From assembly GCA_024707265.1 (NCBI GenBank), contig JANQAB010000004.1, positions 496,001 to 560,000 on the forward strand: a stretch of 64,000 bases of DNA, given 5' to 3'. The notes beneath the pieces were generated by a model. It saw only the letters and a list, made by a program, of their open reading frames with translations, was not told the DNA's origin and did not search any database. Shown piece after piece: positions 57,770 to 64,000 of this stretch. Every line of letters begins with the position of its first letter. Position 1 is the first letter of the stretch. The position numbers and the translations under genes are program-made. This stretch comes from Sporocytophaga sp. GTDB lineage: Bacteria; Bacteroidota; Bacteroidia; Cytophagales; Cytophagaceae.

Positions 57770-58576
57770 ATGAAAGAGATTATTGAAAGAGCCTGGAATG
57801 ACAGAAGTATATTGAATGATCAGGAAGTGCAAATTGCAATTAGGACTGTAATTGAAGAACTGGATAAAGGTATCAGAAGGGTAGCAGAGCCAACTGAGAA
57901 TGGCTGGCAGGTAAATGAGTGGATTAAAAAAGCAGTAATTCTTTATTTCCCGATTCAGAAAATGAAGGTTACTGAAGTCGGTCCCCTTGAGTTTCACGAT
58001 AAAATGGAGCTTAAAAAAGGATATGATAAATTGGGGGTAAGGGTTGTGCCTCACGCTGTTGCGAGATATGGAGCATTTTTGGCAAAAGGAGTTATCATGA
58101 TGCCTTCTTATGTGAATATCGGTGCATATGTTGACGAAGGTACCATGGTGGACACTTGGGCAACCGTAGGTAGCTGTGCTCAGATTGGGAAAAATGTTCA
58201 CTTGAGTGGCGGTGTTGGGATAGGTGGTGTATTGGAGCCTGTACAGGCTGCTCCGGTAATCATCGAGGATGGTGCATTTATAGGTTCAAGATGTATCATT
58301 GTGGAAGGTGTTCGTGTTGGGAAAGAAGCTGTAATTGGAGCAAATGTTTGTCTTACAGGTAGTTCTAAGGTAATTGATGTGACAGGAGATAAGCCGGTGG
58401 AGTATAAAGGGTATGTTCCGGAAAGATCAGTAGTTATTCCTGGTTCTTATACTAAGAAATTCCCTGCAGGTGATTTTCAGGTTCCTTGTGCATTAATTAT
58501 TGGAAAAAGAAAACCTAGTACGGACCTTAAAACATCTTTGAATGATGCTTTGAGAGAAAATGATGTAGCAGTTTAA
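57770..58576 (+). CDS. dapD: 2,3,4,5-tetrahydropyridine-2,6-dicarboxylate N-succinyltransferase
   Basis: A 268-residue DapD. The N-terminal helical domain (IIERAWNDRSIL, EWIKKAVILYFPIQKM) is followed by a left-handed beta-helix of hexapeptide repeats: VIMMPSYVNIGAYVDEGTMV, DTWATVGSCAQIGKNVHLSG, and GAFIGSRCIIVEGVRVGKEA. It ends with an extended tail (VPCALIIGKRKPSTDLKTSL). It transfers succinyl from succinyl-CoA in the lysine/meso-diaminopimelate pathway, feeding peptidoglycan synthesis. No other dap genes are adjacent. The ATG at 57,770 is clear. A terminator follows. Frame intact. Confidence 0.95.
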   Translation: MKEIIERAWNDRSILNDQEVQIAIRTVIEELDKGIRRVAEPTENGWQVNEWIKKAVILYFPIQKMKVTEVGPLEFHDKMELKKGYDKLGVRVVPHAVARYGAFLAKGVIMMPSYVNIGAYVDEGTMVDTWATVGSCAQIGKNVHLSGGVGIGGVLEPVQAAPVIIEDGAFIGSRCIIVEGVRVGKEAVIGANVCLTGSSKVIDVTGDKPVEYKGYVPERSVVIPGSYTKKFPAGDFQVPCALIIGKRKPSTDLKTSLNDALRENDVAV

Positions 58577-58596
58577 TACTATCTCACTATATTCAG

Positions 58597-58636
58597 GACC
58601 CTGGAATTTCTTTAGAAGTTTCAGGGTCTTTTTTGT
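58597..58636 (+). terminator. Intrinsic terminator after dapD
   Basis: GACCCTG at 58,597-58,603 pairs with CAGGGTC at 58,622-58,628, followed by a T6 tract. It starts about 20 nt after the dapD stop. Confidence 0.7.
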
Positions 58637-59281
58637 GTTTTATTACTTTAATATTTTTATGTTAAATTATTTAAAATCAAATACCTATTTTTGTAAAATA
58701 TTAGAATACCTCTTGTTAAACTAATGTTAAGATAGGTTTTAAAAATAGAAGATTTCAGATATGCGGTTTAGCTCCATAGCCAGAGTTATTTTCCGCAAGG
58801 CATTAAAGCCACTATATGAATATCTTTAAATTTATCAAGAGCCATCAGTTTAGAAATTAAATTTCAAGTTTAAAAGATCATATATTTTTCCTTCTCTATT
58901 CATTTTTTTACTATCTGAGGAGTGACAAATAAAAGGCTATTGTTTGCTCATTCGTTTTGTATTATTTCTTGTTGAAGTTGATTGAGCATCTCAAATGAGA
59001 TAGTATTTTTTTAAGGACAATAAAACTTCAGAAAGCAGGCTATGAAGAAGTGTATATTCTTACCTTAAGATTTAATTTCTTTTCAAAAGATCTATACCGG
59101 ATTAATATTTCAAATCCAAGTAGAGAAGCCTTTTTCAAAAATTAGGGAATGAGTAACTTAGGGGATGTTTGGATTATGGCTTTATCATCCTTGGCAAACA
59201 AGCCCATTATGGAATCTTCCGAAAAGATTATTTTTAAATTTGGGAACCGTAGATTCACCGAGAGGAAGTGAGGGGACAAAT
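58637..59281. other. Long intergenic region
   Basis: About 645 nt between the dapD terminator and the terminator of the convergent dehydrogenase gene. Apart from the coding-like remnant at 59,017-59,271 it holds nothing I recognise. Confidence 0.4.
59017..59271 (+). pseudogene. Coding-like remnant of unknown origin
   Basis: One frame reads TIKLQKAGYEEVYILTLRFN, then FFSKDLYRINISNPSREAFF and a TAG. It continues in the same frame with MSNLGDVWIMALSSLANKPI, and ends FGNRRFTERK with TGA at 59,269-59,271. The composition looks like protein, but there is no start upstream and no recognised family. Possibly a decayed gene. Confidence 0.25.
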
Positions 59282-59314
59282 AAAAATACACTATATAAAT
59301 AACAGTGTATTTTT
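59282..59314 (-). terminator. Intrinsic terminator of the dehydrogenase gene
   Basis: AAAAATACACT at 59,282-59,292 pairs with AGTGTATTTTT at 59,304-59,314 (11 bp, 11-nt loop). The right arm overlaps the last bases of the minus-strand stop codon, and a U tract forms on the minus transcript; the hairpin would also work on the plus strand. Confidence 0.7.
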
Positions 59315-60203
59315 ATATAAACCTTTCAGCTGGGATTAATTTGTCTTTTCCACTTTTGTTATAATCATAAAATCCCATCCCGGATTTTACACCTTTATGT
59401 CCGGCTTCCACCATATTTACTAAAAGAGGACAAGGAGCATATTTAGGATTTCCCAGTCCTTCATGTAACACCCTGAGAATAGCCAGGCAAACATCCAAAC
59501 CGATAAAATCAGCCAATTGCAAAGGTCCCATCGGATGTGCCATTCCAAGTTTCATAACTGTATCAATTTCAGTTACACCTGCAACGCCTTCAAACAGACT
59601 ATATATAGATTCATTGATCATAGGCATCAGGATTCTGTTTGCCACAAATCCCGGATAGTCATTCACTTCAACAGGAATTTTCTCAAGTTTAACTGAAATT
59701 CCCATTATGGTTTCAGTTGTTTGTTTGGATGTTGAATACCCGTTAATGACCTCAACAAGTTTCATGACAGGCACAGGATTCATAAAGTGCATTCCGATTA
59801 CTTTATCAGGTCGTTTGGTGACAGCTGCAATTTTGGTAATGGAAATCGAAGATGTATTTGTTGCCAGTATGCAGGATGGAGGAGCAATAGAATCCAATTC
59901 CCGGAATAAGTTTAGTTTAATATCCTGGTTTTCTGTTGCGGCTTCAATAACCAGATCTGCATTTTTTACTCCATCATTTAATAAAGTAAATGTTTTTATT
60001 TTTGATAGAATTTCAGATTTCTGCTCGGGTTTTATTATTTCTTTTTTAATTTGGCGTTCAATATTTTGCTGAATGTTTTTCAATCCGGTTTCGAGTGCTC
60101 CGGCGGATACATCACAAAGGCTTACTTCATATCCGAATTGAGCAAAAACGTGAGCTATTCCGTTGCCCATAGTACCCGATCCAATAATTGTTATATGTTT
60201 CAT
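59313..60203 (-). CDS. hbd: 3-hydroxybutyryl-CoA (3-hydroxyacyl-CoA) dehydrogenase
   Basis: A 296-residue NAD-dependent dehydrogenase. The N-terminal Rossmann fold has ITIIGSGTMGNGIAHVFAQ and the Asp of SLCDVS, and the conserved AATENQDIK and NTSSISITKIA follow. The catalytic His is in GMHFMNPVPVMKLVEVI. The helical C-terminal domain has GFVANRILMPMINE and HPMGPLQLADFIGLDVCL. It oxidises (S)-3-hydroxyacyl-CoA in fatty-acid degradation or reduces acetoacetyl-CoA in butyrate-type routes. The short, single-domain form matches Hbd/PaaH rather than the multifunctional FadB. It is monocistronic here. Frame intact; ATG at 60,203. Confidence 0.93.
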   Translation of the reverse strand: MKHITIIGSGTMGNGIAHVFAQFGYEVSLCDVSAGALETGLKNIQQNIERQIKKEIIKPEQKSEILSKIKTFTLLNDGVKNADLVIEAATENQDIKLNLFRELDSIAPPSCILATNTSSISITKIAAVTKRPDKVIGMHFMNPVPVMKLVEVINGYSTSKQTTETIMGISVKLEKIPVEVNDYPGFVANRILMPMINESIYSLFEGVAGVTEIDTVMKLGMAHPMGPLQLADFIGLDVCLAILRVLHEGLGNPKYAPCPLLVNMVEAGHKGVKSGMGFYDYNKSGKDKLIPAERFI

Positions 60204-60422
60204 GCAATAAATTTGAAGGTTTTAGTGTTATCAAAAAATAAATGTTTTAAAATATTGTTATTAAATAAGCATAAAAATTAGCTCAGATTTTTTTTTCTTA
60301 AAAAGAAAGTATATTTGTCTATTATTCCTATAGAGTAATAGGGTGATGGGCGGATTTGATAAAAAATTTTATTTTAACAATTTCTTAACATTTATTCGGT
60401 GTCTAAATTTATAGGTATAATA

Positions 60423-60430
60423 TAATTTTG
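60423..60430 (+). promoter_or_regulatory. Candidate -7 element of the exbB-tonB operon
   Basis: TAATTTTG fits TAnnTTTG, the Bacteroidota -7 consensus, about 45 nt upstream of the exbB start. A clear -33 TTG at the right spacing is not seen. It lies in the 270-nt gap (60,204-60,474) between the divergent dehydrogenase and exbB genes; nothing else is apparent there. Confidence 0.35.
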
Positions 60431-60474
60431 TAAACAGATTTAATAACAGAGTTCAATAGTCATTTAAAAACAAA

Positions 60475-61284
60475 ATGGAAAATCAAACTTCTTCTACGGG
60501 AAAATTTAATTCCTGGTTCGCTGTGGCAGCCATCGTATTGGCAATTCTTTTCAGTTTCATTCTTTATTTCAAAGTGTTGGGAAATCCAACTAACTTTCAG
60601 GGAGACAATATTGCAAACCATCCAAAAGAAGGAAACTATCTCGGTATAGTATATAAAGGTGGTTTGATTGTACCAATTTTAATGGCTTTCAATTTAATGG
60701 TACTTGTTTTTTCAATTGAAAGAATTATCACTATAACGAAAGCATCAGGAAGTGGTTCTGTTAATTCTTTCATCAGAAGAATAAAAAGCCTTCTTTCTTC
60801 AAATGATATCAGAGCTGCTATTGAAGAGTGCGATAAGCAGAAAGGTTCTGTAGGAAACGTAGTTAAATCTGTTCTTTATAAATATGAAGGCTTGTCTAAA
60901 GAGACAGGACTGAGCAAAGATCAGAAACTGGCTTCAATCCAGAAAGAGCTTGAAGAAGCTACATCATTGGAGCTTCCTATGCTAGAGAAAAACCTTACAA
61001 TTATAGCAACTCTTGCTTCAGTAGCTACTCTTACAGGTCTTTTAGGTACTGTAATCGGTATGATTAAAGCGTTCGCTGCTCTTGCTACAGCAGGTTCTCC
61101 TGATGCAGTTGCTCTTGCAAACGGTATTTCAGAGGCCCTTATCAATACTGCACTAGGTATTGCCGCTTCTGCGCTAGCGATCATTGCTTACAACTTCTTC
61201 ACGAGTAAAATTGATGATCTGACTTATAACATTGACGAAATAGGATTCAGCATCACTCAGTCATTTTCAGCAGGTACTAAGTAA
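60475..61284 (+). CDS. exbB: ExbB/TolQ/MotA-family proton channel subunit
   Basis: A 269-residue inner-membrane protein. An extra N-terminal helix (VAAIVLAILFSFILYFKVL) precedes the three canonical ExbB helices: LIVPILMAFNLMVLVFSIER, NLTIIATLASVATLTGLLGT and the last helix LINTALGIAASALAIIAYNF. The cytoplasmic loop is long. The conserved TLTGLLGTVIGMI in helix two lines the proton path. It forms the ExbB-ExbD motor that powers TonB-dependent outer membrane receptors, which are numerous in Bacteroidota. First gene of the operon; exbD follows 18 nt later. Frame intact. Confidence 0.93.
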   Translation: MENQTSSTGKFNSWFAVAAIVLAILFSFILYFKVLGNPTNFQGDNIANHPKEGNYLGIVYKGGLIVPILMAFNLMVLVFSIERIITITKASGSGSVNSFIRRIKSLLSSNDIRAAIEECDKQKGSVGNVVKSVLYKYEGLSKETGLSKDQKLASIQKELEEATSLELPMLEKNLTIIATLASVATLTGLLGTVIGMIKAFAALATAGSPDAVALANGISEALINTALGIAASALAIIAYNFFTSKIDDLTYNIDEIGFSITQSFSAGTK

Positions 61285-61302
61285 TCACAAAGCAGGATAA
61301 TC

Positions 61303-61893
61303 ATGCCAAAAGTAAAAATTCCAAGAAAAAGCATTTCACTGGACATGACAGCCATGTGTGACATGGCCTTCCTGCTGTTGACCTTTTTCATGCTCACAAC
61401 TAAGTTCAAGCCAGAGGAGCCTGTCGCTGTAGATATGCCATCTTCAATTTCCGAAAGCATTCTTCCGGATGCCAACATCCTGACAATTTCGATTGGTAAA
61501 GAAGGAAGAGTATTCTATGGTATGGACGGTCAGGAAGCAAAGAGAGAAGTTTTAAAAAACATCTCTTCCAAGTATGGAGTAACATTTACGCCTGCTGAAG
61601 AGAAAAAATTTATCTTGATGTCTTCTTTCGGATCACCTGTGAGCGATCTTAAAAAGGTGCTAGGCTCAAAAGAAGCAGAGATGAGACAACCAGGTATTCC
61701 TATTGACTCTACCAATAATCAGTTAAGAGACTGGATTGTGTATTCTGCAAGAGCTGACAAACAGTTGAAGGTTGCTGTGAAAGGTGATAAAGAAACAGAC
61801 TATAAAGTGATAGCTAGGGTTATTGCTATTCTTCAAGACCTGAATATCAATAAAATCAAATTGATCACTACAATGGAGGCAAAACCTCAGTAG
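61303..61893 (+). CDS. exbD: ExbD-family biopolymer transport protein (first copy)
   Basis: A 196-residue single-pass protein. The N-terminal basic stretch (PKVKIPRKSISLDMTAMCD) enters a transmembrane helix with the essential Asp in AMCDMAFLLLTFFMLTT. The periplasmic domain is longer than in Proteobacteria, carries an insert (SSKYGVTFTPAEEKKF), and ends in the fold DYKVIARVIAILQDLNINKI. It partners ExbB. Two exbD genes in tandem are usual in Bacteroidota; this is the larger of the pair. Frame intact; a 59-nt gap precedes the second copy. Confidence 0.9.
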   Translation: MPKVKIPRKSISLDMTAMCDMAFLLLTFFMLTTKFKPEEPVAVDMPSSISESILPDANILTISIGKEGRVFYGMDGQEAKREVLKNISSKYGVTFTPAEEKKFILMSSFGSPVSDLKKVLGSKEAEMRQPGIPIDSTNNQLRDWIVYSARADKQLKVAVKGDKETDYKVIARVIAILQDLNINKIKLITTMEAKPQ

Positions 61894-61952
61894 TTCGTTA
61901 CTCCAAAGCAGTTAAATTAAAATTAGTTAGTACTATAAAAATCTAACCTAAA

Positions 61953-62462
61953 ATGGCAGAAGTAAATACCGGCGGGGGTGGTGGTAAGGGTGGTAAAAAA
62001 AGGAGTAAGAAGATGTCTACAAAGATAGACATGACACCTATGGTGGATCTTGCTTTTCTACTTATTACATTCTTTATGCTTACGACTACCTTCAATAAGC
62101 CGAAGATAATGGAGGTAAAGATGCCAGTGAAAAAGGAGGACAACACAACAACTAAATACAAGGAGTCCGAAACTATGACACTGGTGCTGGGAGAAGAAAA
62201 CAAAGTCTTTTATTTCATGGGGCTGACTGATCCAAAAGTTGAAGCAACGGATTACTCAGATCAGGGAATAAGACAAGTATTACTACAGAAAAACAAGTCA
62301 ATACCTGAATTCAAGGTAGTAATAAAGGCGATGGATACTTCCAAATACAAAAACATGGTTGATATTCTTGATGAAATTCATATCACAGGAGTAAAATACT
62401 ATGCAATTGGCAAAATTTCTCCAAAGGATATTGAATTAACCAAAACAATTCAGGGTAGTTAG
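61953..62462 (+). CDS. exbD: ExbD-family biopolymer transport protein (second copy)
   Basis: A 169-residue ExbD. A Gly/Lys-rich N-terminal tail (NTGGGGGKGGKKRSKKMS) precedes the transmembrane helix, whose proton-carrying Asp lies in MTPMVDLAFLLITFFMLTT. The periplasmic domain ends KYKNMVDILDEIHITGVKYY. Differences from the first copy in the periplasmic domain suggest the two form a heteromer or have distinct partners, which is inference. It follows exbB-exbD and lies 32 nt upstream of tonB. Frame intact. Confidence 0.9.
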   Translation: MAEVNTGGGGGKGGKKRSKKMSTKIDMTPMVDLAFLLITFFMLTTTFNKPKIMEVKMPVKKEDNTTTKYKESETMTLVLGEENKVFYFMGLTDPKVEATDYSDQGIRQVLLQKNKSIPEFKVVIKAMDTSKYKNMVDILDEIHITGVKYYAIGKISPKDIELTKTIQGS

Positions 62463-62494
62463 TTTATCCGGAATAAACATCTAAATTAAGAATT

Positions 62495-63325
62495 ATGAGC
62501 ATCCTGGAAGAAACGGAAACGATTTCGGTTACAAAAACAGAAATAAATTCCCAGGCAACCCTTAATGACATTGTTTTTGAAAACAGAAACAAGGAATATG
62601 GTGCTTTTGTTATTAGAAAGGAGTATGGACGTTATGTTACAACTGCAGTAATAATTTCAACAGTAGTGTTTGTTGTAGGTTTGGTATCTCCTCTTATCTA
62701 TAATAAATATAAGCCTGAGGTAAAAGAAGAAATAGTGGAAGAGGTTGATCTTGAATTGATGCAGGTCAAGGATGAGCAGCCTGAGGAAGAAATTCCTGTT
62801 GAACCTCCACCACCGGCAGAGGAGCCTCCCAAAGTTGCAATGAGCGAGTTTCTTGAGCCTGAAGTAACCAAAGACGAGCAGGTAGTGAAAGATCCTCCTA
62901 AAAATGAGGAAATTATAAATCCAGGTCCTGTTGATCAGGAAGGTGATGCCAGCCTATCTGAAGCGATCTCAGACGGTAATGGTTCTGGTAATGCAATAGT
63001 AGAGGTGCCGGTTTCTAATGAGCCACTTTTATATGTTCCTGAAATGCCTGAGTTTAAAGGCAATATGGAAGAGTTTTTCAGGAAAAACGTAGTATATCCT
63101 ACAAAAGCTCAGAATAATGGTATCGAAGGTAAAGTATTCGTGCAGTTTGTTATCAATACAGATGGTACTGTCTCCGATGTTAAAGCTATCAGAGGAATAG
63201 GTTATGGCTGTGATGAAGAAGCAGAGCGTGTAACTAAAAAGATGGTTTGGACTCCTGGTAAGCAGAATGGTGTTGCGGTGAGAATCAAAAAGGTTTTACC
63301 AATACATTTTAAATTACCGGATTAA
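62495..63325 (+). CDS. tonB: TonB energy transducer
   Basis: A 276-residue TonB. A cytoplasmic head of about 50 residues (LNDIVFENRNKEYGAFVIRK), typical of Bacteroidota TonB, leads into one transmembrane helix (TTAVIISTVVFVVGLVSPLI). A periplasmic Pro/Glu-rich spacer (EEEIPVEPPPPAEEPPK) follows. The C-terminal domain has VVYPTKAQNNGIEGKVFVQF and the final VRIKKVLPIHFKL. It conveys energy from ExbB-ExbD to TonB-dependent receptors. A terminator follows at 63,346. Frame intact. Confidence 0.93.
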   Translation: MSILEETETISVTKTEINSQATLNDIVFENRNKEYGAFVIRKEYGRYVTTAVIISTVVFVVGLVSPLIYNKYKPEVKEEIVEEVDLELMQVKDEQPEEEIPVEPPPPAEEPPKVAMSEFLEPEVTKDEQVVKDPPKNEEIINPGPVDQEGDASLSEAISDGNGSGNAIVEVPVSNEPLLYVPEMPEFKGNMEEFFRKNVVYPTKAQNNGIEGKVFVQFVINTDGTVSDVKAIRGIGYGCDEEAERVTKKMVWTPGKQNGVAVRIKKVLPIHFKLPD

Positions 63326-63345
63326 AATATTAATCTTGTCAAAAT

Positions 63346-63393
63346 TTCCTTAATCAGATTGTGTTTTTCAGGTCTGATTAAGGAATATCTTTT
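63346..63393 (+). terminator. Intrinsic terminator after tonB
   Basis: TTCCTTAATCAGA at 63,346-63,358 pairs with TCTGATTAAGGAA at 63,373-63,385 (13 bp), with a T-rich loop and tail. It lies 20 nt after the tonB stop. Confidence 0.75.
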
Positions 63394-63429
63394 TATAAAG
63401 AATTACTTCAAGTTTAAAAGTCAAAGGCA

Positions 63430-63618
63430 GTGCAGAACGCGTTTTTTTATTTCAAATTGTTAATGTCTTTTTTCTATGTGGGAGCAGGCATTTATTTTAT
63501 TGTTAACCATAAAACAATACAGTTGCTAAGTCCTCAGATGAGTATCGGTCTGGGTGCATTACTTATCCTTTATGGTGGGTTCAGGGGATACAGGGCTTTT
63601 AAAGATCGTAAAGAATAA
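63430..63618 (+). CDS. Small membrane protein of the tonB region
   Basis: A 62-residue protein with two hydrophobic helices (YFKLLMSFFYVGAGIYFIV and SIGLGALLILYGGFRGYRAF) and a basic end. The start is probably the GTG at 63,430 (QNAFFYFK). A small gene of this type commonly sits between tonB and a PstS-like gene in Bacteroidota. It lies 2 nt upstream of the next gene, implying one operon. Function unknown. Confidence 0.7.
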   Translation: MQNAFFYFKLLMSFFYVGAGIYFIVNHKTIQLLSPQMSIGLGALLILYGGFRGYRAFKDRKE

Positions 63619-63619
63619 A

Positions 63620-64000
63620 ATGCAAATTAATTTTCGAATATATTATCTTACTTTATTGCTAGGACTGGCATTTTCCTGCCAGGAGAAAAATAATAAAAAT
63701 AATGATGCTCCTGAAGACACACCAATAAAGGGACATATTCATATTTTTTTCCGATGCTTCTTTTAAGCCTGCAATTCTACCTGAAAAAAATACTTTTGAA
63801 GGGATTTACACCAATGCTAAAATTGATATATCCTTCACTTCCGAAAGAACAGCAATAGATTCCTTTTTAAGGGGAAATACAGAAATGATTGTCATTGGAA
63901 GGCCTTTAAACGAAAAGGAAATAGCTCCCTTTAAAGCAAAAGGAATCAAAGTTATTCAGGATATTATGGCAAAAGACGCTGTAGCTTTTGTCCTCAACAA
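63620..64000 (+). CDS. PstS-like substrate-binding lipoprotein, truncated by window end, one apparent frameshift
   Basis: Starts at ATG 63,620 with a lipoprotein signal (YLTLLLGLAFSC, lipobox AFSC). Removing one T from T7 at 63,744-63,750 continues the frame through IFSDASFKPAILPEKNTFEG, then EMIVIGRPLNEKEIAPF and KDAVAFVLN to the edge. These match the phosphate-binding-protein-like (PBP-like) family that follows exbB-exbD-tonB in Bacteroidota. Its ligand is uncertain and it may not be phosphate. Only about the first 125 residues are visible. Confidence 0.75.

Noticed and set aside
57764-58201. 145-codon antisense frame opposite dapD
   Set aside because: Lies entirely opposite a well-conserved gene and has no domain features; a shadow of dapD codon use.

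Overview
The window comes from a Bacteroidota chromosome, most likely a gliding, polymer-degrading member of the Cytophagales (Sporocytophaga/Cytophaga-like; this is inference). The signs are several large secreted proteins with type IX secretion (T9SS) type A or type B C-terminal sorting domains, AT-rich DNA, promoter-like TAnnTTTG elements, LytS/LytTR regulation, CusA/CzcA fused to TolC, and the exbB-exbD-exbD-tonB block followed by a PstS-like lipoprotein. I saw no rRNA, tRNA, CRISPR array or insertion sequence.

Layout. 1-4.7 kb: a von Willebrand A protein overlapping a PaaK-like adenylate-forming enzyme, a palindromic repeat, a broken NADAR gene and an MgtC-family membrane protein. 4.8-8.0 kb (minus): a GH65 phosphorylase-type enzyme with a beta-phosphoglucomutase-like HAD protein. 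8.3-18.7 kb: a P-type cation ATPase, a complete N-type rotary ATPase operon (atpD-C-Q-R-B-E-F-A-G) and a PAS histidine kinase. 18.9-28 kb: an M60-like secreted peptidase, a hemerythrin-like lipoprotein, and a heavy-metal RND pump (CzcA-TolC fusion plus CzcB). 29-37.3 kb: a run of T9SS cargo proteins with decayed relatives between them. 37.4-46.5 kb: a universal stress protein, then a tolC-adaptor-RND efflux operon with a LytS/LytTR two-component pair. 46.8-49.3 kb: a Cys-rich lipoprotein, a gene remnant and a T9SS type B protein. 49.6-56.5 kb (minus): mnmE, a thioredoxin-like protein, and a TroRABCD-type metal uptake operon in which one permease carries a C-terminal DtxR-like domain. 56.6-60.2 kb: a glycosyltransferase, dapD and 3-hydroxybutyryl-CoA dehydrogenase. 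60.5-64 kb: the TonB energising operon, running off the window.

How it fits together. Much of the window concerns ion and metal movement across the membrane: N-ATPase, P-type ATPase, MgtC, CzcCBA-type efflux, Tro-type uptake with its own regulator, and TonB energisation. The rest is mainly secreted surface proteins built from a shared extracellular module.

Caution on reading frames. At least fourteen sites, affecting ten gene regions, read as full-length proteins only if one base is removed from a homopolymer of about 5-10 nt. The N-ATPase operon alone has four such sites, one of which turns subunits a and c into a single reading frame. The uniform +1 direction points to systematic base-calling or assembly error, but real slippage or decay cannot be excluded from sequence alone. 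By contrast, the NADAR gene, the 32,986 and 37,240 cargo genes and the 47.1-47.4 kb remnant carry nonsense codons or multiple lesions and look like genuine pseudogenes.
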